Source of the DNA: Acidobacteriota bacterium
Lineage (GTDB): Bacteria; Acidobacteriota; Vicinamibacteria; Marinacidobacterales; Marinacidobacteraceae
DNA length: 64,000 nt
NCBI GenBank assembly: GCA_022826825.1
Contig: JAJDUD010000059.1
Coordinates: 186,001-250,000 of the forward strand
Direction: 5' to 3'
Shown: positions 1 to 7,965 of the stretch, one piece after another
Layout of the letters: each line of letters starts with the position of its first letter
Position numbering within the stretch: position 1 is the first letter of the stretch
The notes under the pieces: generated by a model
The model's input: only the letters and a program-made list of their open reading frames with translations
Databases searched by the model: none
What the model was told of the DNA's origin: nothing
Translations under genes and position numbers: made by a program

Positions 1-934
1 ACTCCCGGGTCACCGCCTGGCGCAACCCCGGCGGCAGCGGGCTGTCGAATCCCTCCAGAACCTCGGGGGTTTCGGCCGGCGCCTGGCGCCTCCGCCCCTT
101 GGATCGCCGGCCCGGAGCAGGACGCTGGGCCTTGGGCGGAGCGGACGGCGTTCTCCTGAGTGGCGGCGGAGTCGCCCGGATGCGCGGCGGCGTGGCCCTC
201 CGGACCGGCCGGGTCACCGCGGGCACGATCTTGCGATCCGTGGCTCCGGGCCGGAACTCGGCGGGGCCCGAGGGCGACGCGATGATCCTCGTTTCAATCC
301 GGCGCGGGGGCGAAGGCGCAGCCGTTTCGGCCGGTTTTTCGGAAGCCGCCGCCATTCGCTCGGGGCGGACGGGCGCTTCGGCCGGTCCGGTTCGGACCTC
401 GCTCTCGCGGGCCTCCGCCACCGCCGCGGGGGCAGCTTTCTTCTCTTTCGCCGGCTCGGCCGGTTCCGGAGCGGCTTCGGGTTCCGGCGCGGAGGCTTTG
501 GCGGCCTTCTCGGCGGCCCGCCGCTCTTCTTCCGCGCGCCGCTCGGCTTCGGCCGCTTCGGCCGCCAACCGGGCGGTTTCTTCTTCCTCGGCTCGCGCCT
601 TCGCTTCGGCTTCCTCCTGGGCCTTCTTCTCGGCTTCCTCCCGTGCCTTGCGCTCGGCTTCGCCGCGCGCTTTCGCCTCCGCGGCCTCCCGCAAACGGCG
701 CTGCTCGGCGGCGCGCCGGATGTTCTCTTCGGCCTGCAGGCGGCGGTCGGGGCGCGACGCTCGCCGCTGCTGCAAGCGAAGCCGGTTCCTGACCTTCCGG
801 GCGTCGCTGTCCCGGATGGAGGACGAGACGGTCCGGACCCGCAGGCTGAAATCCGTCTGGAGAACCCGGAGGAGCTCGCCCGGCTCCATCCCGACCTCTT
901 TGGCGAGGTCGCTGACCCTGACGGTGGACGGCAT
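1..934 (-). CDS. infB: Translation initiation factor IF-2, N-terminal part (runs off window)
   Basis: IF-2 brings initiator fMet-tRNA to the 30S subunit and drives GTP-dependent subunit joining. Only about the first 311 residues lie in the window. They open with the IF2_N helical module (MPSTVRVSDLAKEVGMEPGE), followed by a long Ala/Glu/Arg-rich helical linker (about residues 75-165) and a Pro/Arg-rich stretch. The G domain lies beyond base 1, so the identification rests on the N-terminal module, the linker type and the position. The start ATG at 934 is 3 nt after the nusA stop, completing the classic rimP-nusA-infB order, so it is probably co-transcribed and co-regulated with nusA. Confidence 0.9.
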   Translation of the reverse strand, partial: MPSTVRVSDLAKEVGMEPGELLRVLQTDFSLRVRTVSSSIRDSDARKVRNRLRLQQRRASRPDRRLQAEENIRRAAEQRRLREAAEAKARGEAERKAREEAEKKAQEEAEAKARAEEEETARLAAEAAEAERRAEEERRAAEKAAKASAPEPEAAPEPAEPAKEKKAAPAAVAEARESEVRTGPAEAPVRPERMAAASEKPAETAAPSPPRRIETRIIASPSGPAEFRPGATDRKIVPAVTRPVRRATPPRIRATPPPLRRTPSAPPKAQRPAPGRRSKGRRRQAPAETPEVLEGFDSPLPPGLRQAVTRE

Positions 935-937
935 GAG

Positions 938-2206
938 TTAACGGGCTCGCGCCTCCGGCGCGGGTTTTCTTGCCCGTGCCGGCCGATCGGCCCGCGCCGG
1001 ACGCGACCGCTGATCCCGGGGTCCGTGGCGTCGGGAGGGGCCGCCGCGCCTCTTGTCGGGACCCCGCGGGGCAGATTCTCCATCACGGGGTCCCCGCCGG
1101 GAAGAACGGGAATCGCGGGGGCGGCGCCGGGCAGGCGCCCCATCGCGGGGCCCGCGCCGCTCCCTCCGCACGTCTCCTCGCGGAGCCGCCCCCTCAGCCA
1201 CGACTTCGATCGGAATGCCCAGCAGCTCGGACGCGAGACGGACGTTCTGACCGCGCTTGCCGAGGGTGCGGGGCAACTCGGCTTCGGACACCGTGACCAG
1301 CAGCCCACCGTTCTCACGCAGCCTCCGTGAGGCGCCACCCCCGGATTCCTCATCCACTCTGCGGATATCGAGCACTTCCGCCGGACGCAGCGCGTTCCGC
1401 GCGAACTTCTCCACCCTCTCGTTCCACAAGACCACGTCCACCCGTTCTCCCCGGAGTTCGCGGCTCACGGCGCGAATCCGGGAGCCTCCCGGCCCGAGAC
1501 AGGCAGCTACCGGATCCACATCGGGCGCGGCGCTGGATACCGCGACCTTGGCCCGGAGTCCCGGATGACGCGCTACGGCCCGGACCCGGACGACGCCGCG
1601 ACGGACCTCCGGTGTCTCGCGTTCGATCAAGCCCGCCAGCACGGCGGGCGCAATCCGGGAAAGGATGACGGGAGGATCGCGAGGTTCGATGGAGTGGACG
1701 GCAACCCGGATGGTGTCCTCGGGGTTGAAGACCTCGTGGCGGCTCTGCTCCTCCGCGGGCAGCCGGCCCTCGACCGGTCCCAGGTTGACGATCAGATCGT
1801 TCCCCTCGCGGCGAGCGACGATCGCCGTTTCCAGCTTGCCGACGCGATCGCGGTAGCGTTCGGCGCGGCCGAGCATCCGGGCAGCTCCCAGCCGGGCTTC
1901 GAGCACGGCACGGGCCGCCCTCGCCGCACTGCGGGCGGCGGTCCCGAAGGGAACGGGGATTTCCACCAGATCGCCGGGAGACGTCCCATCGGGTGCGGCG
2001 GAGACCGCAACCTGCGTCTCGGGATCCTGAACCTCCGTGGCCACCCGCTTTCGGGCATAGCAGATCAGGCGCCCCTTGTCGGGGTCGAGGCGGGCGCTCA
2101 GGGAACGGCCGCTGCTTTGCGACGCGGCGAGACCCGCTGCCTGTTCCACGCCGGCGATGATCTCGGCCCGATCCACCTCCACGGCGAGTTCCTCGATGGC
2201 GGCCAT
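938..2206 (-). CDS. nusA: Transcription termination/antitermination factor NusA
   Basis: NusA binds RNA polymerase and nascent RNA, controlling pausing, termination and antitermination. The 422-residue product begins MAAIEELAVEVDRAEI, the usual N-terminal RNAP-binding domain, followed by an S1 domain (VEIPVPFGTAARSAAR leads into the conserved linker) and two KH domains (ACLGPGGSRIRAVSRELRGE; the second near LPRTLGKRGQNVRLASELLG). The last 75 or so residues are Arg/Gly/Pro/Asp-rich with repeated RRGPRDG-type units, a disordered basic tail rather than the C-terminal AR repeats of Escherichia coli. The start ATG overlaps the rimP stop by one base (TGATG), so translation is likely coupled. The family is certain; the role of the basic tail is unknown. 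Confidence 0.95.
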   Translation of the reverse strand: MAAIEELAVEVDRAEIIAGVEQAAGLAASQSSGRSLSARLDPDKGRLICYARKRVATEVQDPETQVAVSAAPDGTSPGDLVEIPVPFGTAARSAARAARAVLEARLGAARMLGRAERYRDRVGKLETAIVARREGNDLIVNLGPVEGRLPAEEQSRHEVFNPEDTIRVAVHSIEPRDPPVILSRIAPAVLAGLIERETPEVRRGVVRVRAVARHPGLRAKVAVSSAAPDVDPVAACLGPGGSRIRAVSRELRGERVDVVLWNERVEKFARNALRPAEVLDIRRVDEESGGGASRRLRENGGLLVTVSEAELPRTLGKRGQNVRLASELLGIPIEVVAEGAAPRGDVRRERRGPRDGAPARRRPRDSRSSRRGPRDGESAPRGPDKRRGGPSRRHGPRDQRSRPARADRPARARKPAPEARAR

Positions 2207-2754
2207 CAGATCGACGGGCGCCTCCGAGCGCCGGGACGCCTTCCGAGCAGAGCCGCGTAATCCGGAGCGAGACGAGCGGCGACGACCGCGCTCCAGGCGA
2301 TCTGCCGCTCGCCGTCGGGCCCAATCAGGCAGAGGACGGCGTCCCCGTTCACCGCCTGGAGGGTTCCGGTCACCGTGTCCGGCCGGCTCTGTGTCTGGTG
2401 GCGAATCCGGACCCGACGCCCGAGGAACCGCCGGCATTCCTCGACCGAGCGCAGCGGGCGATCGAGCCCCGGGGTGCTTACTTCCAGCGTGTAGGAACCG
2501 GGAATCGGATCCTCCAGATCGAGGAGTGCCGAGAGCTTCTCGTTCACCCGCTCGCAATCGCCCAGGCCGACGGCATCGTCGGGCCGCTCGATGAAGACGC
2601 GTATCCGCCGGCCGCTGCGGGGTCCCTTGATCTCGATCCATGCCAACTCGACCTGAGCACTCGCCGCCGCCCTTCGCGCCAGTCTTTCGATGCTTGCGGT
2701 GAGATCGTCGCCCGCCTCCCGAAGGAGCCGCGGGTCGGTTTCTTCTTGCGAAAT
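2206..2754 (-). CDS. rimP: Ribosome maturation factor RimP (probable AUU start)
   Basis: RimP is needed for 30S subunit maturation. The core matches the family strongly: CERVNEKLSALLDLEDPIPG followed by YTLEVSTPGLDRPLRS. The first in-frame ATG (2646) would give 146 residues but removes the first helix and strand; the frame stays open upstream and reads DDLTASIERLARRAAASAQVELAMAWIEIK, which fits the usual RimP N terminus. No ATG or GTG occurs in that extension (one TTG lies only two codons before the ATG). An ATT at 2754 is preceded by GAGAGG about 8 nt upstream, giving 182 residues. The AUU start, as known for infC, is inference. The gene leads the rimP-nusA-infB operon. Confidence 0.85.
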   Translation of the reverse strand: MSQEETDPRLLREAGDDLTASIERLARRAAASAQVELAWIEIKGPRSGRRIRVFIERPDDAVGLGDCERVNEKLSALLDLEDPIPGSYTLEVSTPGLDRPLRSVEECRRFLGRRVRIRHQTQSRPDTVTGTLQAVNGDAVLCLIGPDGERQIAWSAVVAARLAPDYAALLGRRPGARRRPSI

Positions 2755-2786
2755 GCGTAGAGCCTCTCGAGATTGGGGAATCGGAG

Positions 2787-2814
2787 AAAACCCGCCGCAC
2801 CGAAGTGCGACGGG
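2787..2814 (-). terminator. Intrinsic terminator / attenuator in the rimP leader
   Basis: On the minus strand a 10-bp stem (CCCGTCGCAC pairing with GTGCGGCGGG, one G-T wobble) closes on a cUUCGg tetraloop and is followed directly by TTTT. It lies between the rimO stop (3021) and the start of rimP (2754), and downstream of a promoter-like TATACT. It could end asnS-rimO transcription, attenuate the nusA operon, or do both. Confidence 0.75.
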
Positions 2815-2865
2815 TCATGAAAGAAAAACGGGAGCGACCCCACCCCGGCCGCACCCGAACGACTG

Positions 2866-2871
2866 AGTATA
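2866..2871 (-). promoter_or_regulatory. Candidate -10 box for rimP-nusA-infB
   Basis: TATACT on the minus strand, in an otherwise very GC-rich gap between rimO and rimP. No good -35 hexamer is visible at 16-18 bp. If used, the transcript would begin near 2859 and carry the UUCG hairpin at 2787-2814 in its leader. Confidence 0.4.
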
Positions 2872-3020
2872 CCCCACGCCGAAACCACCGAAGCACGGGC
2901 GATTTCCCGCCGCGAGAACCGGCCGGACACCACCGGTACGCCCCGGCGAAACCGGGGTCAACAGCCTGGCGAAGAAGTCGCCGGGCCCGATTCAGCCGGG
3001 CGCCTCGCCGACCCCGGCGC

Positions 3021-4388
3021 TCACGTTCCCTTCTCCACGGGCTGCTGGAGCGCCCGACCCACCAGGTCCTCGGGATGCGCTTCGGTGATCTCCACGTCCG
3101 CGAACTCGCCCACCGGCGCGTCCCCATCCACGATGAGCACCCGGGCATCCACGTCCGGCGCCTGTCCCTCGGTGCGCCCGGCGGTGAGCAGCTCGCTTTC
3201 TTCGGCGGCGCCATCCACCAGCACCGGCACGACGCTCCCGACCATTTCGCGGTGCCGGGCCAGGGCGATGCCGCGCTGCAACTCCATCAGGCGCGCCCGG
3301 CGGTCTTCCTTCTCCGTCTCCGAGACCACTTCCTCCTCCACGTACGAAGTCGCGGACTCCTCGTTCGAATAGACGAACGCTCCCATCGCATCGAATCGGG
3401 CCGCTTCCACGAAATCGAAGAGTTCCCGGAACTCGGCTTCGGTTTCTCCTGGAAACCCGACGATGAAGGTGCTTCGAATGGCGACGCCGGGAACCGCGTC
3501 GCGGATCCTCGCCAACAGGCGTTCGTTGCTCTGCCGATTCCCGGGACGGCGCATGTCCCGGAGGACCCGCCGGCTGGCGTGCTGCAGCGGTATATCCACA
3601 TAGCGGCAGATTTCCGGGACCTCCGCCATCGCCGACAGCACATGCTCATCGAGGGTCGTCGGGTAGGCATAGAGGAATCGCACCCAGGCGATGCCCTCGA
3701 CCGCGGCCAGATCGCGCAGCAGGCCCGCAAGACCGTGCCGGATGCCGAGATCCGTGCCGTAGGCCGTCGTGTCCTGCGCCACCAGGACGAGTTCCCGGGT
3801 CCCCGTGGCGGCCAGCGAGGCCGCCTCGGCGAGCACCGAGTCCGGATCGCGGCTGCGGAAATGCCCCCGGATCTGCGGGATCACGCAGAAGGAACAGGGA
3901 TAGTCGCACCCCTCCGCCACCTTGATGTAGGCGATGTGCGGCGCGGTGGAGCGGATGCGGGGGGTGGTGTGGTCGTAGAGCCAGGTGACCGACTGATCGG
4001 CTCGGAGCGGCGGGGTGCGGCGCCCGGAGGCGGTCAGCACATCCGCGATGCGCTCCACCTCGTCGAGCCCGATGACCGCATCGATTTCGGGGATCTCACG
4101 GGCGAGCTCACCCGCATACCGCTGCGCCAGGCATCCGGCGACCACGAGCCGGCGGCAGCGGCCTTCGCTCTTCAGACGGGCCAGGTCCAGAATCGCGTTG
4201 ATCCCCTCTTCCTTGGCCGGGCCGATGAACCCGCAGGTGTTCACGACCAGCGCGTCGGCGCTCGCCGGATCGGCGGTCATCTCGAAACCCCGACTCGTGA
4301 GGACCCCCGCCATGACTTCGCTGTCGAGCAGGTTCTTCGCGCATCCGAGGCTCACCAGCCCCACCCGAGGCGTACTGGCGGGCTTCAT
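3021..4388 (-). CDS. rimO: Ribosomal protein uS12 Asp methylthiotransferase RimO
   Basis: This radical-SAM enzyme adds a methylthio group to an Asp of ribosomal protein uS12. The start ATG at 4388 gives 455 residues. The N-terminal UPF0004 domain carries three cluster cysteines (SLGCAKNLLDSE, NTCGFIGPAKEEG, VAGCLAQRY); the radical-SAM site is CDYPCSFC, and a TRAM domain follows at the C terminus. RimO is preferred over MiaB because of the LGCAKNLLDSE motif and the DIPLQHAS and QRYAGEL contexts. The ATG overlaps the asnS stop (ATGA), so the two form an operon. A different methylthiotransferase (MtaB-like) lies at 34.6-35.9 kb. Confidence 0.95.
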   Translation of the reverse strand: MKPASTPRVGLVSLGCAKNLLDSEVMAGVLTSRGFEMTADPASADALVVNTCGFIGPAKEEGINAILDLARLKSEGRCRRLVVAGCLAQRYAGELAREIPEIDAVIGLDEVERIADVLTASGRRTPPLRADQSVTWLYDHTTPRIRSTAPHIAYIKVAEGCDYPCSFCVIPQIRGHFRSRDPDSVLAEAASLAATGTRELVLVAQDTTAYGTDLGIRHGLAGLLRDLAAVEGIAWVRFLYAYPTTLDEHVLSAMAEVPEICRYVDIPLQHASRRVLRDMRRPGNRQSNERLLARIRDAVPGVAIRSTFIVGFPGETEAEFRELFDFVEAARFDAMGAFVYSNEESATSYVEEEVVSETEKEDRRARLMELQRGIALARHREMVGSVVPVLVDGAAEESELLTAGRTEGQAPDVDARVLIVDGDAPVGEFADVEITEAHPEDLVGRALQQPVEKGT

Positions 4389-5746
4389 GGCGCCAGGCGG
4401 TAGAGCGTGCGCGGGAACGGGATCGCCTCCCGGAGGTGCGAGAGGCCGGACATCCAGGCGACGAAACGTTCGATTCCGAGCCCGAATCCGGAGTGGGGCG
4501 TCGTACCGTAGCGGCGGAGATCGAGATACCACTCGAAGGTGTCCTCCGGCAGGCCGTGTTCCCGGACCCGCTGGCGCAGGAGTTCCTGGTCGTGGATGCG
4601 CTGGCCGCCGCCGACCACCTCACCGTAGCCCTCGGGAGCGATGATGTCGAGGCAGAGGACCCGGTCAGGACGCTGCGGATCGGGTTCCATGTAGAACGCC
4701 TTGATGGCCGCCGGAAAGTGGGTGACGCAGAGCGGTCGGTCCAGGTCCTCGGTGAGCGCCGTTTCGTCCTGCGCGCCGAAGTCTGCTCCCGGCGTGAAGC
4801 CGGTCCCCTTGCGGGCCAGGATCTCGGCCGCCTCGTCGTAGGTGATCCGGGGAAAAGGCGCCTGGATCCGGCGCAGGGGGCCCGGATCGCGCTCCAGGAT
4901 CTCGAGTTCCGCGGCGCGGTTCTCCAGCACGCGGGAAACCGCGTGGCAGATCAGCCCCTCGGCAAGGTCGATGATGTCCGGCAGTTCCGCAAAGGCGACC
5001 TCCGGCTCCAGCATCCAGAACTCGATGAGATGCCGGCGGGTCTTCGACTTCTCGGCCCGGAAAGTGGGCCCCAGGCAATAGGTCCGTCCCACGGACATCG
5101 CCACGGCCTCGTTGTAGAGCTGGCCGCTCTGGCTCAGATAGGCCTGACGATCGAAGTAGCGGGTCTCGAAGAGCGTGGTCGTCCCCTCGCAGGCGTTCGG
5201 GGTGAAGATCGGCGTATCGGCATTCACGAACTCCTGTTCCCGCAGGTACTCACGGAAGGAGTACAGGACCTCGTCGCGAATCCGCAGGAGCGCGTGCTGT
5301 TTTCGGGACCGGAGCCACAGGTGCCGGTTGTCCAGAAGGAACGACGCCCCGTGTTCCTTGGGCGTGATCGGATAGGGATCGGCGGCGTGGAGGACCCGAA
5401 AGCCTGACGCGCGGATCTCCATCCCTCCCGGGGCGCGCGGCTCCGGGAACGCGGCGCCGGCAACCTCGACGGCGCTTTCCAGCGGACAGTGCCGGGCGCT
5501 CTCGAAGGCCTCGGCGGCAACCCCCGCCTTCGTGACGACGACCTGTGCGAAGCCCGAGCCGTCCCGGAAATTCAGGAAGAGCAGCCTGCCGCTGGATCGC
5601 CGTCCGGCGAGCCATCCCCGAAGGGTGGCCGGCAATCCCTCGGTCGCCGTGTCCGGGGCCAGATTCCGGTGCAGGGACGCGATCGTCGGGAGGCGCCGAT
5701 CCTTCCAGGATCCCGCCGGTTCGGGGTCGTTGGGTTGTTGAGTCAT
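4385..5746 (-). CDS. asnS: Asparaginyl-tRNA synthetase
   Basis: This class IIb synthetase charges tRNA-Asn with asparagine in the cytoplasm. The 453-residue protein has an N-terminal OB-fold anticodon-binding domain (about 30-125) and a catalytic core with motif 2 (FRAEKSKTRRHLIEFWMLEP) and motif 3 (GFGLGIERFV). AsnRS rather than AspRS is indicated by the compact length, without the bacterial AspRS insertion, and by motif 2. The stop codon overlaps the rimO start. The kinase gene to its 5' side ends 34 bp upstream, so the promoter must be short or further upstream. Confidence 0.93.
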   Translation of the reverse strand: MTQQPNDPEPAGSWKDRRLPTIASLHRNLAPDTATEGLPATLRGWLAGRRSSGRLLFLNFRDGSGFAQVVVTKAGVAAEAFESARHCPLESAVEVAGAAFPEPRAPGGMEIRASGFRVLHAADPYPITPKEHGASFLLDNRHLWLRSRKQHALLRIRDEVLYSFREYLREQEFVNADTPIFTPNACEGTTTLFETRYFDRQAYLSQSGQLYNEAVAMSVGRTYCLGPTFRAEKSKTRRHLIEFWMLEPEVAFAELPDIIDLAEGLICHAVSRVLENRAAELEILERDPGPLRRIQAPFPRITYDEAAEILARKGTGFTPGADFGAQDETALTEDLDRPLCVTHFPAAIKAFYMEPDPQRPDRVLCLDIIAPEGYGEVVGGGQRIHDQELLRQRVREHGLPEDTFEWYLDLRRYGTTPHSGFGLGIERFVAWMSGLSHLREAIPFPRTLYRLAP

Positions 5747-5780
5747 GGGATCCGCAGCTGTCGACGCGGGAGTTTACGTT

Positions 5781-6908
5781 TCAGCCGGCAGGAACGTCCG
5801 CGAGCAGAATCCCGAGGCGCCGCCGGTCGGAGCGCTCGGAGTGGCGCTCGACGTTCTCGCGGACCATTCGCAGAGTGGGGGCAACGTAGCGGCGATAGAC
5901 GTCGTTGCCCCGGCGCGAGACCTGGAACCCATAGGTGCCGAGCGCTTTCAGGTTTCGCTGGAGCGCGACCGCGTCGAACTCGGCAAGCAATCCGGGGAGC
6001 CTTCCGCGAACGCCCGCCGCATCGCAAAAGCGGGAAATCAGGTCCGATTCCCGAAACGGCGGGTGCGAGGCGCCGCCGGTAGCCACGTACGGGTCACGGA
6101 CCAGGGACATCAAGTCGTAAGAGCGCGGTCCGATGCGGGAGTCCTGATGATCGATCACCCGGAGAACGGGGATCTCACCGGATGCCCCGGGGCCCTCGCC
6201 GGCGATCAGATTGCGCGAATGGAAGTCCCGGTGGGCCAGCGCCGCCGGCCCACCGGCCGCTTCCTCCGCGAGGGACCCGAACAGTGACTCGAGCTCGCCG
6301 AGTGACGGCCCGCTCAGCCGCAGACCGGCGTAACCGCCCAGGAAATGCTCGGTGAAGAACCGCAGTTCCCGCAGGAAGAGCGCGGCGTCGAGCCGGGCGG
6401 AAAAGGCCCGGAAGCCACTCGCTGCCGGAGTCCCGGCGAGGCGGGCCCCCTCGCGCTGGATCCGGGCGATGATGTCCACGGCTTCGTCGTAGAGCGCCGA
6501 AACGTGGGCGCCTCCTCCAGCCCAGACCACCTGCAGGAGTTCGTCCCCCAGGTCCTCGAGAGCAATCACTCCGAGTTCCGGAGCCTCTTCCAGAATGCGG
6601 GGCGTCCGGACTCGCAGTTCCCGGTAGAGCAGCGTGGAGTTCGCAAACGGCAGGGAACCCGGTGCGTACGGCTCGGCCATGACTGAGAGCACGACCGTCG
6701 CCATCCCCCGTTCCCGGGCGGCCGTCCGGGCTCGACCCGCGGGCCGAATCCGGAAATAGACCCGTTCGCCGGCCTCCTTGACGAGAGGCTCGACGGCCAC
6801 CTCGGTGCGCAGTTCCGGGGCGAGGCTTCGGGACCGCCGCAAAAAGATGTTCAGCCGCGTCCTCGCGTCCGAACGCGGCGCCTTCGGGGCGATCGCGCCT
6901 GGCGTCAC
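5781..6908 (-). CDS. APH-fold sugar kinase, AmgK-like (anhydro-muropeptide recycling)
   Basis: An aminoglycoside-phosphotransferase-fold kinase of about 375 residues. The catalytic loop is AHRDFHSRNLI and the metal-binding Asp follows in VIDHQDSRIGPRSYDL. In the AmgK family such kinases phosphorylate the anomeric carbon of MurNAc or GlcNAc for cell-wall recycling. The start chosen is GTG 6908 because GAGGAG lies 7 nt upstream; a longer frame would overlap the neighbour by 80 bp. The gene directly upstream is a MurU-like nucleotidyltransferase, the partner of AmgK in Pseudomonas, which is the main reason for this call. Substrate is inferred. Confidence 0.8.
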   Translation of the reverse strand: MTPGAIAPKAPRSDARTRLNIFLRRSRSLAPELRTEVAVEPLVKEAGERVYFRIRPAGRARTAARERGMATVVLSVMAEPYAPGSLPFANSTLLYRELRVRTPRILEEAPELGVIALEDLGDELLQVVWAGGGAHVSALYDEAVDIIARIQREGARLAGTPAASGFRAFSARLDAALFLRELRFFTEHFLGGYAGLRLSGPSLGELESLFGSLAEEAAGGPAALAHRDFHSRNLIAGEGPGASGEIPVLRVIDHQDSRIGPRSYDLMSLVRDPYVATGGASHPPFRESDLISRFCDAAGVRGRLPGLLAEFDAVALQRNLKALGTYGFQVSRRGNDVYRRYVAPTLRMVRENVERHSERSDRRRLGILLADVPAG

Positions 6909-6936
6909 GGCGCAACTCCTCGAGAACGGATCGTCC

Positions 6937-7959
6937 TCATAGCGGTGTCGCGACTCCGCCGGCGAAGAGCGCGGCTTCGATCCGGACGCCGGCCGGAACG
7001 GTTTCGGAGGCGGCAACGATCGAATCCCGGACGATGGCCCGCGCCCCGATGTGGACGTTTTCGAGAAGCAGGGATCCCTCGACGCACGCTTCTCGTTCGA
7101 CTACGGTCCCCTCGCCGATCAACTCCGGTGGATACGCCGCGGCGTCACCCCCGGAGCGCACCTCGCCGGCGCCTGCCGGCCGAGCCCGGGTTTCCGGCAG
7201 CGCTCCTTCTTCCAGCGCGCGCCAGGAGGCCTCCAGATAGCGCCGCGGAGTCCCGATTTCGAACCACGGGGCCCGGCTCGGGAAGGCGCGGGCCGTCCCC
7301 GCGGCGATCAGGCCGGGGAGGAGATCCCGCGAAAGACCTCCCGGCCCGCCGTGCAGGTGGCGCAGCGCCGCGGGCTCCAGCAGCCACACTCCCGCAAAGC
7401 CGAGCCCCGGTCCTCCCGGTCCGCTCAGCCCCGTGATGACGCCGCCCTCGCCGGTCTCCAGACGGCGCTCACCGGAAAACTCCGGACCGGGCTCCGGATC
7501 GGAGAGCAGAGTGGCTTCCCCGCCCGCCGCCTCGTGGAAGCTCGCCATCACCCGGAGATCGAAGGTGGGAAGGGTGTCGCCGTTCAGGACGAGAAGCGGT
7601 CCGCCGGTTTCGCTTCCGAGTCCGAAACGCGCCACGGCGCGCGAAAGCCCGCCGGAAGTGCCGAGCAGTTCCCGCTCGGGCGATCGAGCGATGGTGAGGC
7701 GGGGCATGGTGCGCTCGGCGGATACCAGGAGCGGTTCCAGGGTTTCGGGATGGTGGTGGAGATTCACGACCACATCGCCTACGCCGGCGCCGGCAAGCCA
7801 GCGAAGCAGCCGGGTCAGCAGGGGCACACCGCAGAAGGGAAGCGCCGGTTTGGCGCGGTCCCCGGTCAAGGGACCCATCCGTTCGCCCCGTCCGGCGGCG
7901 AAGACCATCGCCCGGCGGGGCAACCGGGCCGTTCGTCCCCGGTGCCCGACGCCAATCAC
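6937..7959 (-). CDS. MurU-like sugar-1-phosphate nucleotidyltransferase
   Basis: A 340-residue protein: an N-terminal nucleotidyltransferase domain (AMVFAAGRGERMGPLT, then RAKPALPFCGVPLLTRLL and LLVLNGDTL, the metal-binding Asp) and a C-terminal left-handed beta-helix with hexapeptide repeats (about 270-335: VEREACVEGSLLLENVHIGA). MurU converts MurNAc-1-phosphate to UDP-MurNAc, bypassing de novo synthesis. The coupling with the kinase 28 bp downstream supports a recycling role; mannose-1-phosphate guanylyltransferase is the main alternative. The hexapeptide tail is longer than in Pseudomonas MurU. It begins 6 bp after the smc stop and is probably in the same transcript. Confidence 0.8.
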   Translation of the reverse strand: MIGVGHRGRTARLPRRAMVFAAGRGERMGPLTGDRAKPALPFCGVPLLTRLLRWLAGAGVGDVVVNLHHHPETLEPLLVSAERTMPRLTIARSPERELLGTSGGLSRAVARFGLGSETGGPLLVLNGDTLPTFDLRVMASFHEAAGGEATLLSDPEPGPEFSGERRLETGEGGVITGLSGPGGPGLGFAGVWLLEPAALRHLHGGPGGLSRDLLPGLIAAGTARAFPSRAPWFEIGTPRRYLEASWRALEEGALPETRARPAGAGEVRSGGDAAAYPPELIGEGTVVEREACVEGSLLLENVHIGARAIVRDSIVAASETVPAGVRIEAALFAGGVATPL

Positions 7960-7965
7960 AGGCGG

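Noticed and set aside
214-1353. Minus-strand open frame across the infB/nusA junction
   Set aside because: Composition is Arg/Pro-rich shadow sequence; both real genes run through it in another frame with clear family motifs.
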